From a virus, in the IMG/VR virus record IMGVR_UViG_3300034198_030914, positions 38,220 to 102,219 of that record: DNA of 64,000 nucleotides, one strand, 5' to 3'. Made by a program: the position numbers and the translations under genes. The notes under the pieces are model-generated. The model was given only the letters and a program-made list of their open reading frames with translations. It did no database searches and was not told where the DNA came from. Shown in pieces: positions 51,833-60,115 of this stretch. The first letter of the stretch is position 1, and each line of letters starts with the position of its first letter.

Positions 51833-51944
51833 ACTCTGAAAAAAACTTTAATTTTCAATATATATTAAAAAAAAATAATATATAAGTAAGCCCACTCTTG
51901 TAAATTTGAAAAAATATCAAGTGATAAAAAAAAAATTAATTACT

Positions 51945-52301
51945 ATGTTTGATTATTTATACCATTACAAAGCATCAGTTTTAGAAATATATGATGCTGA
52001 CACTATAAGGGTTGAAATTGATTTAGGATTTGGATTAAAATGGAGGGGCTCTGATGGTAGGGGAGTTCAAATTAGACTATTCGGGTTGGATGCCCCAGAA
52101 ATGAAGGGTACAGAAAGGGAAAAGGGTATAATCTCAAGAGATTACCTCAGAAATCTCCTTTTAGGTAAGGAGGTAACTCTTAAGACAGTAAAGGATTCAA
52201 GTGAGAAGTGGGGTAGATATTTAGGTATAATCCTTCTTGATTCACTCAATGTAAATGAACATTTAATTACTGAAGGTTTAGCTAGAAGGGTAGATTATTA
52301 A
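51945..52301 (+). CDS. Staphylococcal nuclease-like (SNase) protein
   Basis: ATG 51945 (chosen over TTG 51906) gives a 118-residue protein with VLEIYDADTIRVEIDLG and IRLFGLDAPEMKG, the calcium-binding and active-site loops of the SNase fold, and then VTLKTVKDSSEKWGRYLGIIL with the catalytic R-E-like pair. It is shorter than the Staphylococcus enzyme but complete. It would degrade DNA or RNA in a calcium-dependent way. No signal peptide was seen, so it acts in the cytoplasm or is delivered in the virion. Confidence 0.8.
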   Translation: MFDYLYHYKASVLEIYDADTIRVEIDLGFGLKWRGSDGRGVQIRLFGLDAPEMKGTEREKGIISRDYLRNLLLGKEVTLKTVKDSSEKWGRYLGIILLDSLNVNEHLITEGLARRVDY

Positions 52302-52687
52302 AAATCAAAAATGTCATCTTCCAAATCATTCTGTTTTGAGGTTTTTATATCTAAATTATCTAAGAAAATTTCAAATTCATCATCTTTTAATAACTCTTCG
52401 ATGTTCTTATTTCTATCATCTTGAATGAATACATTTTCATCTAAGGTTTCAAAAAAAGTGTCATAGACATCTTGTTCAAGAACTACTTCAATATTTTCAT
52501 CTCTCCTTTGTGATATCAGTAGGTTTTCCCATTTTTCCTTAAATCCTGGTTGAAGTTGCCATTTTTTTTGGAAATCAAAGAATAGTGACTCTGAAATTTC
52601 AGCTAGTTTCTTTGCCCCACTATTCATTTTTTTGGTTTCTAAATAGTGTAGGTAATAAGGATATAGGTCGTGAGATTTTATTAGCAT
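52298..52687 (-). CDS. Uncharacterised acidic protein, 129 aa
   Basis: ATG 52687 (MLIKSHDLYPYYLHYLETK) is preferred to TTG 52699, which overlaps the upstream terminator hairpin. The C-terminal half is very acidic (NVFIQDDRNKNIEELLKDDEFE). It is convergent with the SNase gene, with 4 bases overlapped. No family recognised. Confidence 0.5.
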   Translation of the reverse strand: MLIKSHDLYPYYLHYLETKKMNSGAKKLAEISESLFFDFQKKWQLQPGFKEKWENLLISQRRDENIEVVLEQDVYDTFFETLDENVFIQDDRNKNIEELLKDDEFEIFLDNLDIKTSKQNDLEDDIFDF

Positions 52688-52691
52688 AAAA

Positions 52692-52726
52692 AAAGTCAAT
52701 TTTGACTATATATCAAAATTGACTTT
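52692..52726 (-). terminator. Intrinsic terminator
   Basis: AAAGTCAATTTTGA and TCAAAATTGACTTT pair perfectly over 14 bp with a seven-base loop. It follows the leader-bearing gene ending at 52742 and ends with T-rich bases on the minus strand. Confidence 0.75.
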
Positions 52727-52741
52727 CTCTAAGAATTTATT

Positions 52742-53377
52742 TTACTTGAAATAATAATGAAATCCAAATGTTAATTCGTTTTGCCTCTGAAACTCCAAGT
52801 CGTACATTGTAGTAAAATGTTCTATTATTTCTTTTGAAATATCATCTATAATTTGTTTATTCTGATCATACCAATCTTTTGGTCGATCTTTTCCGAAATA
52901 AATTTCAGCGGTAACTTCATAAGTATTCACATTAACAATAAATTCTACCATCAACCACTTAGGTAACTTTGAATAGTGAGGAGCATATAGAAATACCCAA
53001 TTATCATTTCTGAAGGAAATATTTCTAAGATCTGAAAATAATTTTTGTAAATTTTCGGGTATTGGTAAATCCAATTTGATTTCCGGTTTCGAAAAATCAA
53101 CGGTTAATTTAATCTTACCTTGATAAAAATGATTAAATCTATTGAGAGCTGTAGTTAGATCAGATATTGATTGGTTGAATTCTATCAAAATATTTAAATC
53201 TTGTATAACTTGGAATTTTTTATCAATATCGAATACTAATTCAATTTTACCTAAATCATCAACAATTGGTTCCTTCTTTTTAATAATGAATTTTCTATCA
53301 GTAAGACTATTCAAGATATCCTCAATCTCTTCAGAGAGCTGTATATCAAAGTTTTCAAATATTTTTAGGTACTTCAT
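52742..53377 (-). CDS. Leader-bearing protein, intact paralogue of the gene split by IS607
   Basis: MKYLKIFENFDIQLSEEIED is one of the best leaders, with L-S-E at residues 14-16. The 211-residue body has an N-terminal helical hairpin and a beta-rich C-terminal half (KWLMVEFIVNVNTYEVTAEIYF). The first half is similar to 34867-35214 and the end to 32531-32890. No enzyme motif is seen. It is divergent from the nuclease-like leader gene at 53423, sharing a TATATATAA-rich region. Confidence 0.6.
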   Translation of the reverse strand: MKYLKIFENFDIQLSEEIEDILNSLTDRKFIIKKKEPIVDDLGKIELVFDIDKKFQVIQDLNILIEFNQSISDLTTALNRFNHFYQGKIKLTVDFSKPEIKLDLPIPENLQKLFSDLRNISFRNDNWVFLYAPHYSKLPKWLMVEFIVNVNTYEVTAEIYFGKDRPKDWYDQNKQIIDDISKEIIEHFTTMYDLEFQRQNELTFGFHYYFK

Positions 53378-53422
53378 ATTACTATATATAATTTTTAATA
53401 TATAACTAAAATTAATTATCGA

Positions 53423-54508
53423 ATGAAATTTTTACTTGAATATAATAAATTTATTCCAAAGTATAGACCTACTATAAATTTTATTTCTCCATCAGAAGAT
53501 AGAAAAACATATGACTCATTTATTAGTGTTGAAGCAATAGTAAAATGGGCAGATGATGGGCAAATATGGTTAAAATTAAATGGTGAATTTGTTAGTAAAT
53601 TGAATTATAAGGTGAAAAATGGAAAGTTATTCGCCGAAAAAATTAAACTTGAACCAGGTGAAAATATTTTAAAGGTTGTGGCTAAAAATGAGGCTGGTAC
53701 AATTGATTATAGTAGAAAAATATTTTACGATGAAATAGGTGCCACATATACAGATGATGAAAATAAAATAGTCATGAATACTATTGCAGATATAATTAAA
53801 GAATATTATTCACATATAGATCCATTTAAATCAAATAGAATAGTTGATGAAAAGGGTGTAATTTTAAACACGGAATATTTATCAAAGTGGGTAAACAACA
53901 GAACTTTTAGAATGGCAATTATTAGAGATTTCAATTTATCAAATGATTATAGAGAATTATTGGATTTTTTAGAAGAAAATAAGTTTGATATTTTTAATAT
54001 TAAAGGAAAATATTTTGATAAATATTACAGAATAATGGAGATAACAACTCTAAAAGGTAAAGATACAGAAGATAGAGCACTCAAAGTTTTTGGTGATTAT
54101 ACGATAGAACTTGGCAAAGGCACTCAGATAGAATTTAAAAAGCCAACTACCGAGGAAGATAAAAAGGGTATAGATGCTTTTGCAATTATAAACAATAGGA
54201 GAAAAGTTACCATACAAGTAAAACCTTTAGCGAGAATTAAGTCAAGAACATCTGATTATATTGAGCTAGTCTCAGCAGGAGATGTAAGAAAAATAACAAC
54301 TGACATATTAATTGTAGCTAATGACAAATCTTATTTCATAATCAAGGTACCTCTCAACGAAATAGACCCATTGTATCTACAGACAGAAAAATCAGATGAT
54401 GAAACTTTAGATGAAATTAAATTACCTAACTTCGAAACTAGAGATGCGGACAAAGTAATTAGATTTTCAACTAAACAACTCTTATTAGAAAAAAACTTGA
54501 ATATATAA
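53423..54508 (+). CDS. Leader-bearing protein with Ig-like and PD-(D/E)XK-like nuclease domains
   Basis: MKFLLEYNKFIPKYRP is a leader-like start (no clear E site). Residues 18-105 are an Ig-like or Big-type domain (INFISPSEDRKTYDSFISVEAIVKWADDGQIWLKLNG, ending in GENILKVVAKNEAG). The C-terminal half has E217, GIDAFAIINN with D251 and KVTIQVKPLA with Q265 and K267, the layout of a PD-(D/E)XK nuclease in which the usual E of E-x-K is Q. A packaged nuclease that attacks host DNA upon entry is a plausible role. A palindromic terminator follows. Confidence 0.6.
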   Translation: MKFLLEYNKFIPKYRPTINFISPSEDRKTYDSFISVEAIVKWADDGQIWLKLNGEFVSKLNYKVKNGKLFAEKIKLEPGENILKVVAKNEAGTIDYSRKIFYDEIGATYTDDENKIVMNTIADIIKEYYSHIDPFKSNRIVDEKGVILNTEYLSKWVNNRTFRMAIIRDFNLSNDYRELLDFLEENKFDIFNIKGKYFDKYYRIMEITTLKGKDTEDRALKVFGDYTIELGKGTQIEFKKPTTEEDKKGIDAFAIINNRRKVTIQVKPLARIKSRTSDYIELVSAGDVRKITTDILIVANDKSYFIIKVPLNEIDPLYLQTEKSDDETLDEIKLPNFETRDADKVIRFSTKQLLLEKNLNI

Positions 54509-54537
54509 AAAAAGAGTCACCATTTGGTGACTCTTTT
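54508..54537 (+). terminator. Bidirectional terminator
   Basis: AAAAAGAGTCACC and GGTGACTCTTTTT pair over 13 bp with a four-base loop and flank T-runs. It separates the convergent nuclease gene (plus) and polymerase gene (minus). Confidence 0.8.
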
Positions 54538-54540
54538 TTT

Positions 54541-55863
54541 TTAAAACCCAGAACTAAAAATATCCATTACAACTGATAATCTTTTATTTATTAGTGGTAA
54601 TCCCAAGGGTTCGATAATCGAATTTATCGGAGATAGGATACATTTCTCGAACTGTGTATCAAGATCTATTTCTGGTGGATTCATTTCAACTGGAAAAGAA
54701 CCTCTGATGTAAGCAAATATATCATTGAGAGATTTGTCTTTGCAATAATAATATTTTATCTTTGTTCCAGATTTAATAAACTCATACTTATATTGTAAAT
54801 TCTTATTTCTATGAAGTAGATAGTTAAAATGGGCACTAGCTTTAACAGCAAAGTGTGCACCCGTAGCAAATTCTAATTTATCCTTGTCATTCAAAACCTT
54901 TTCTTCATACTTTGAACAAGAAGACTGCATTGATATTTCATCAATTCTATCAGGTACACATAAGTCAAATTCCTTTCTTAAATTCTTAACCAGTTTCAAT
55001 AACTCCTTAATATTGAAGGTATCAGGATGTTCAAAAAGATATTTAACGATACCAATAATCTTATCTCTGGCAAATAGAGGTGTAGAAGATCTAACGAGTT
55101 CAACACCTTTAGGGAATATGTAAGTCAATCTATCGTAAGGTATACCATCTTCATATACAATATGTTGAATATACTTCTTCTTAGCAATATTAATAATTGA
55201 TTCAGAAACCCTCTCTAACTCAAAATCTTGTTTGTTGTCAACACCGTAGGAAGCTGCCAAATCATCTAAACACTGTTTAAAATAATCTGCGAACCTTACT
55301 TTGTCAATCCCGTGAATGAAGTCTAGTTCTCTTTGCCAATTATAATAAACCTCTAAGGGGTAATCATTTAAGATTTTATCTAAATTCCAATCTTTGACAA
55401 ACTCACCATCAACCAGAACTACCTTGGATTTTTGTAAAGCAATCTTTATTTTGTTTTCAGTTACATCATCTAACTTATCAATTAGTATGGCTGACTGTAG
55501 GTTAGAATTAGAAAACTTAGCCTTAAATTTAGACTTAGTAAGTATAGTAAAAGGTTTATCAACTGAATTCAAGTATTCAGAATTAAATAATTGATTCTTC
55601 CACTCACAAGAATTGATTGCTGGTTCAAATCCTACAAAGACGCTGTCAGTATCCCCATAGACACTAACATGTTGATTATCAGGTATTTGTGTAACATTTT
55701 TAATCTTAAGTTTTTCATGAACCCAAGATTCAGTATGCCACATAGTATACCAATATCTTTCATTGTCATCAGACATGGTTTTGGTTAGATTACGACCTTC
55801 TGCTGTTATTGTGCCTGCTACATTTGGATTGAAAAGTATAAAATATGGCGTGGCGAATGCTCC
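54541..55863 (-). CDS. Family B DNA polymerase, C-terminal part (motif C and thumb)
   Basis: The frame opens just after an in-frame TAA and reads GAFATPYFILFNPNVAGTIT and AEGRNLTKTM, the sequence that follows motif B, then VSVYGDTDSVFVGFE, motif C with both catalytic aspartates, and a thumb of about 350 residues. There is no ATG before residue 30 (55776), so translation must come from upstream. It therefore depends on 55894-56025 across a 36-nt hairpin insert. The N-terminal exonuclease domain and motif A are not in this window. The polymerase is thus split, as in some T4-like phages. Confidence 0.85.
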   Translation of the reverse strand, partial: GAFATPYFILFNPNVAGTITAEGRNLTKTMSDDNERYWYTMWHTESWVHEKLKIKNVTQIPDNQHVSVYGDTDSVFVGFEPAINSCEWKNQLFNSEYLNSVDKPFTILTKSKFKAKFSNSNLQSAILIDKLDDVTENKIKIALQKSKVVLVDGEFVKDWNLDKILNDYPLEVYYNWQRELDFIHGIDKVRFADYFKQCLDDLAASYGVDNKQDFELERVSESIINIAKKKYIQHIVYEDGIPYDRLTYIFPKGVELVRSSTPLFARDKIIGIVKYLFEHPDTFNIKELLKLVKNLRKEFDLCVPDRIDEISMQSSCSKYEEKVLNDKDKLEFATGAHFAVKASAHFNYLLHRNKNLQYKYEFIKSGTKIKYYYCKDKSLNDIFAYIRGSFPVEMNPPEIDLDTQFEKCILSPINSIIEPLGLPLINKRLSVVMDIFSSGF

Positions 55864-55899
55864 TTAAATCACCCCCACTATTGCTAGTGGGGGCTAAAA
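55864..55899 (-). other. 36-nt hairpin insert within DNA polymerase motif B
   Basis: Between the codons for GSY and GAF lie 36 nt with in-frame TAG and TAA. The centre folds to a 9-bp stem, CCCCCACUA with UAGUGGGGG, closed by a GCAA tetraloop. A second, 7-bp pairing of UCCUUAA (in the preceding exon) with UUAAGGA (at the junction) brings both ends together. The insert is a multiple of three. It looks like a recoding or bypass element, but splicing, or an inactive gene, is not excluded. Confidence 0.8.
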
Positions 55900-56025
55900 A
55901 TAACTACCGTTAAGGATCAACTTCAGCGATAATTGGAGACTGTTATAGTAATCAACGTCCATTTTCAATTCAGAAGCTTTTTTCCTCAGGTAGTCTAATT
56001 TATTCAATTTTTCCTGATTGTTCAT
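55894..56025 (-). CDS. DNA polymerase segment with motif B
   Basis: The 43-codon frame (MNNQEKLNKLDYLRKKASEL and on to YYNSLQLSLKLILNGSYF) ends at TAG 55894. YNSLQLSLKLILNGSY is the fingers helix and motif B of family B polymerases (K-x3-NSxYG), and GSY would continue to GAF after the insert. An in-frame TAG lies 18 bases before the ATG, so translation of the polymerase C-terminal half starts here. As it stands it would make a 43-residue peptide. Confidence 0.75.
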   Translation of the reverse strand: MNNQEKLNKLDYLRKKASELKMDVDYYNSLQLSLKLILNGSYF

Positions 56026-56146
56026 AAATATTAGAATTAAAATCTATTTGTTTTTATATAATTATATAGAATTAAGTTTAAAGGTACATACAGAGCTTTT
56101 ATATATAATATATGTTAAAAAATTAAAAAATTAAAATTAATATTTC

Positions 56147-56550
56147 CTATCGTGTAAATGATATATTGTATATATTCTCATTTTTGCACTCACCGATTGT
56201 ATCTTTTAAGTAAATAAAGTCAACAACGTATCTATTACCAGAAATGGTTTGAAATTTATATATGTAGTTGAATTCGTCTTCAAAAAAAGATGATTTTTCA
56301 AAATCAAAAGAAAAATCTGTTTTTAATTCTTCATATTTTATTTCAGTAATGTACCCCTCAAAATTTTCTATTTTCTTTTTGAATGTTGGTATAACTGAGG
56401 TTTTTTACTTTGATAGTATTTTTTTTTTGGGTGATAAAAAAGCTTATCATTTTTAAAATAGTTTCTTATAAATTCAGGAGATTTATTTTCTTTTATAAAT
56501 TCTCTCATTTTATCATTATCTTCCCTTGTCCAATTCTTATTTAAATCCAT
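56147..56550 (-). pseudogene. SANT/Myb-like small protein gene with frame change at an A-run
   Basis: ATG 56550 gives MDLNKNWTREDNDKMREFIK, a SANT/Myb-like helix layout, up to YYHPKKKYYQSKK; the matching continuation, TSVIPTFKKKIENFEGYITE and on to NISFTR at 56147, is in the -1 frame, 74 codons long. The join is at a six-A run near 56398-56404. Either the gene is damaged or it uses -1 frameshifting. The unshifted product would have 62 residues. It lies between the tail protein and the polymerase segment. Confidence 0.55.
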
Positions 56551-56563
56551 AGTATTTTTATTT

Positions 56564-58855
56564 TTAAACCTCACCTTCACCAATTTGACCAATTGAAAAA
56601 TTAGGTAGGACTAATTTTTTATTAGCGTTATCACCTAATAGTAAATATTTAGTATCATCTCTCAGTATATTCTGGTTCATAAGTTTATTAATTTCTGTTT
56701 CAGGTACTGTTTCAGTGAATAGTCTAATATTGGTAATTTTCATGTCAGAACTTAATAACTTAGCTTCAATACCATCTAAGGTGAATATTACTGGTGTCAA
56801 GTCCTCTTCCATTTTATAAACTTGTCTCAAGTGGGTTGATGTCAATTGTTCTGCATCTTCTTCATCATCTACATTTCTTTTATAGATGTATTGGGTTATT
56901 TTTCTTTGTCTTTGGTTCACATTTACTAAATAACCATACCAAGTTTCTTCTTCAAGTGAGTTATTGAGTGTCATAGAGTAACTATTGGAGTTCCACTTCA
57001 CGGTAGAAATATTATTTGTTATGTTAACATCAAAACCAAAAAGATTGGTGTTATCATAGTAGTTAAAAAGATGATAATTATCGTTTATAGCAAAGTTATT
57101 AATATTAAACCAACACATAAAAGAGAGGTTACTACCTTCATTGAAATATCTTTTGAAGTTTTGATAGATTACTGCTGGGTTAGACTGTGTTGCTGTAAAG
57201 TTTACAGTGGATAGGTCGTAATGGTAATTGCTTATTATATTCTCTGCATTGAAGACAAATTCTTTAACAATTTGTGCACTGATAATAGATCTGACTGGGT
57301 CTTGAGTGAGTGTTCTAAATTGATTTTGGTTAGCAACAGAGTCTTTATCTTGTTGATTTTCTAATCCAAATAACTCATCAATAGTTGAATTTCTTGTGAG
57401 TGCATTGAGTTTATCTGAAATTGTTTTATTATTACCAATAACATTTGCTTTTTGATTGTATTTTTTCAACATGAGTTTATAATAGATAGAATTATTATTG
57501 AAACTTCTAAAAGCTTGTGAGTGTTCTACAAGAAACATTTTATTTATATCGCAAAACCACAAGAAGTCTTCTTTAGATGGTCTTTTATCTGCACCAAATG
57601 ATTCTTTAAAAACTTTTTTAGGAATATGAATTTCAAAAGAGTCAAAAAGTGAGAGGTCGAATTGGTTTATAGCTCCGGTATTCTCAGGAAATTGATTATT
57701 TTCTACAGAAACTTTAATAAGACATTCAGATACAAAGTTATAGAGTTGATATTCATGGAAAGAGTAATCAATTCCTTTTTTATCTGGGTCAGTTAGAAAA
57801 TAAACAACCTCGTGTCCGAAAATTGAATTAGCATCATTACTCATTTTATTCAGCAAGTCAGTAGCTTGTTGTAATTGGTAAGGTTTAAACAGGTTTGCCT
57901 GTTGTTCATTTGATAATTGGGGTAGAGGTGAAAGAGCTTCCACGCCAGTAGGTAGTGTTTTAATCTCTACACCGGGATGAATTTCGGGAAAAGTCGATGG
58001 ATCATTTACGATACCCAATTTCAAACAATTGCAATCTTCTCGAATTCCATATAAATTAGTTTTGAAGTAGTCTAGGCTCACGTTTTGAAAATCCCCAATT
58101 AGGTTGATGTCATAGATAATTACTGATGTGTTGTTAACTTGCAGGAGGTATTCAATTTGGAAAAATCTAATTGGTGTAATTCTAGCTGAACTTATATTTT
58201 CTTTTGTTAAGAATTCCCAGTCTGTAACAGATTTACCATAATCTTGTGAAAATCTATATTTGACTGTAAAGTCTACATCTATTGTGCTATTTGAAATGAT
58301 TTCAATATCTTCAATTTTGAAAACTTTATAAATAAACGGTGGTTTTATTATAACCGGGTCGGTAGTGGTTGTTAACGCAACTTGACTAAGTCCGTCTACT
58401 ATATTCCTCTCAAGTGTTCCTTGAAGTTGATATTCTAGTAATTTTATGTTTCCAATATTCGAAAGTCCCTCTCTTGTAAACTTAAGGTCAAGAAACATAG
58501 TGTCTCTTGAACTAAATGGTGGAAAGTTAGTGATACGTGTAGTATTTTCATAAAAGCTTATAGAATCATTTCTAAGTGTAAGTTTATTATCTGTGATTGA
58601 TAACCAATCTGTCCATGCAATTTGATCTCTACTAATTCGGTAGTAAACTTCTAAATATCTCAATTCGGTTTGCCCAGTGTAATCAAAGTTGAAATTTTTA
58701 AGAGTCTCAACGTGTTCTAAATTTATATAACTGTAGATAAATTCATCACCAGCTTGAGAAAACTGAGGTGGTCCACTGGGTCCGGTTGCTGATATAGACC
58801 AAGAGTCACTTAATATTAATTCGCCTGTGGTAGTATTAGTTGATATATTCGCCAT
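56564..58855 (-). CDS. Large tail/baseplate protein with concanavalin-like domain
   Basis: The 763-residue protein begins as a virion protein (MANISTNTTTGELILSDSWS), with beta-rich N-terminal repeats (FIYSYINLEHVETLKNFNFDY, LRYLEVYYRISRDQIAWTDW), and contains a laminin-G/concanavalin-like segment near residues 570-680 (LSFMCWFNINNFAINDNYHL, then WNSNSYSMTLNNSLEEETWY). Such domains bind glycans, so a host-receptor or baseplate role is likely. Its stop overlaps nothing and its start is behind a TATATATAAAAAAA motif of the kind that precedes many genes here. Confidence 0.7.
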   Translation of the reverse strand: MANISTNTTTGELILSDSWSISATGPSGPPQFSQAGDEFIYSYINLEHVETLKNFNFDYTGQTELRYLEVYYRISRDQIAWTDWLSITDNKLTLRNDSISFYENTTRITNFPPFSSRDTMFLDLKFTREGLSNIGNIKLLEYQLQGTLERNIVDGLSQVALTTTTDPVIIKPPFIYKVFKIEDIEIISNSTIDVDFTVKYRFSQDYGKSVTDWEFLTKENISSARITPIRFFQIEYLLQVNNTSVIIYDINLIGDFQNVSLDYFKTNLYGIREDCNCLKLGIVNDPSTFPEIHPGVEIKTLPTGVEALSPLPQLSNEQQANLFKPYQLQQATDLLNKMSNDANSIFGHEVVYFLTDPDKKGIDYSFHEYQLYNFVSECLIKVSVENNQFPENTGAINQFDLSLFDSFEIHIPKKVFKESFGADKRPSKEDFLWFCDINKMFLVEHSQAFRSFNNNSIYYKLMLKKYNQKANVIGNNKTISDKLNALTRNSTIDELFGLENQQDKDSVANQNQFRTLTQDPVRSIISAQIVKEFVFNAENIISNYHYDLSTVNFTATQSNPAVIYQNFKRYFNEGSNLSFMCWFNINNFAINDNYHLFNYYDNTNLFGFDVNITNNISTVKWNSNSYSMTLNNSLEEETWYGYLVNVNQRQRKITQYIYKRNVDDEEDAEQLTSTHLRQVYKMEEDLTPVIFTLDGIEAKLLSSDMKITNIRLFTETVPETEINKLMNQNILRDDTKYLLLGDNANKKLVLPNFSIGQIGEGEV

Positions 58856-58945
58856 AATGAAAGTATATATATAAAAAAATTGTGTTGAAAAATTTTTAAA
58901 TGTTAATTTTTTTATTTATATTTGTATTATCAAAAATTACTTACA

Positions 58946-60097
58946 ATGAATATTAAGGAAACATTTTTAAAATTAACATCAGAAACTTATCCACACGGCA
59001 CTGAGTCAGGCTTGTTTCACTTATTACCAAGTGGACTTCATTCAGACGAATTCGGTAATCTATACATCCAATTAGGTGAAAGTCCCAATACAATGTTTAC
59101 TTCACACTTAGATACTGCCTCCAGTGATAAAAGGGCAGTAAATCACATATTTGAAGGGAATTTGATTAAAACAGATGGAACTTCCATATTAGGTGCTGAT
59201 GATAAAGCAGGTGTAACAATTATGATCTATCTAATAGAGAAAGGTATCCCTGGATTATATTATTTCTTTTTAGGAGAGGAAAGGGGCTGTATCGGTTCAA
59301 AAGCTGTATCAAAACTACACAGAGAGAATCCACTTCCAAATATAAAAAAGGTAATTTCATTTGATAGACGTGGTACTGGTTCAGTAATTACTTTTCAATC
59401 TAGTAGTAGATGTTGCTCAGAAACTTTTGCTGAGGCACTTTCTATGGAATTGAATAGAAAATCTAAAGTGGAAGATACTATACTATGTGACTTCAACTAT
59501 AGTGCAGATCCAACTGGTGTTTACACTGATTCATATCAGTTTATGTCAATATATCCAGAATGTACGAATATTTCAGTAGGTTATCAAAATGAGCATACTG
59601 GGAGAGAGACGCAAGACATTCTACACTTAGAGAAATTATGTAGGGTTGCATCTTTGGTAGATTGGGAAGGTTTGCCTGTTGAACGTGATCAGAAAATATG
59701 TGAGAGCCGTAGCAGATATTCCTACTATAACGATTTAGGGGATGATATTTGGGAATATAATTACCGATCGTTTAAGAAGGAAAAGAAGAAAAATTGGTTC
59801 ATAGACGAAGAGTTCGACAATCACGTATCATATTTCGAAGTAGACAGCAGTGGTGAAGTATCAGAGGTGGACATGAGCCGAGGGAGAATAGAAAGGGAAA
59901 AGAAAGAAATAAGTGAGTTCCTAAGGGAAACTGAAATCGAATTCAGGAGTATGAGCTGGAACGGAATGACACTCGAAGTCGAACACACAGAGAAGAGTGG
60001 AGAACACTGTACAAAAATTAACAGAAGTGAATTAGGTGGATACCTTGAAATTTTAAATTTTTGGAAGTCTAGACAAAAAAATGAAGTAAGTGTTTAA
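58946..60097 (+). CDS. M28/M20/M42-like metallopeptidase
   Basis: ATG 58946 is preferred to TTG 58922. TSHLDTA (H and D), LGADDKAG (bridging D), LGEERG (E-E), SFDRRG (D) and NEHTG (H) give the two-zinc site of M28/M20/M42-type aminopeptidases in order over residues 45-215. The C-terminal 140 residues are an unusual charged domain (SRYSYYNDLGDDIWEYN...MSWNGMTLEVEHTEKSGEHC). The 383-residue enzyme probably trims peptides. It opens a plus-strand block of about nine genes. Confidence 0.8.
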   Translation: MNIKETFLKLTSETYPHGTESGLFHLLPSGLHSDEFGNLYIQLGESPNTMFTSHLDTASSDKRAVNHIFEGNLIKTDGTSILGADDKAGVTIMIYLIEKGIPGLYYFFLGEERGCIGSKAVSKLHRENPLPNIKKVISFDRRGTGSVITFQSSSRCCSETFAEALSMELNRKSKVEDTILCDFNYSADPTGVYTDSYQFMSIYPECTNISVGYQNEHTGRETQDILHLEKLCRVASLVDWEGLPVERDQKICESRSRYSYYNDLGDDIWEYNYRSFKKEKKKNWFIDEEFDNHVSYFEVDSSGEVSEVDMSRGRIEREKKEISEFLRETEIEFRSMSWNGMTLEVEHTEKSGEHCTKINRSELGGYLEILNFWKSRQKNEVSV

Positions 60098-60115
60098 TAT
60101 ATATCATGATCTTAC

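Noticed and set aside
55861-55930. Group I or group II intron remnant in the polymerase gene
   Set aside because: The insert is only 36 nt and has no room for an intron core; no intron-type conserved helices were found beyond the hairpin and the 7-bp outer pairing.
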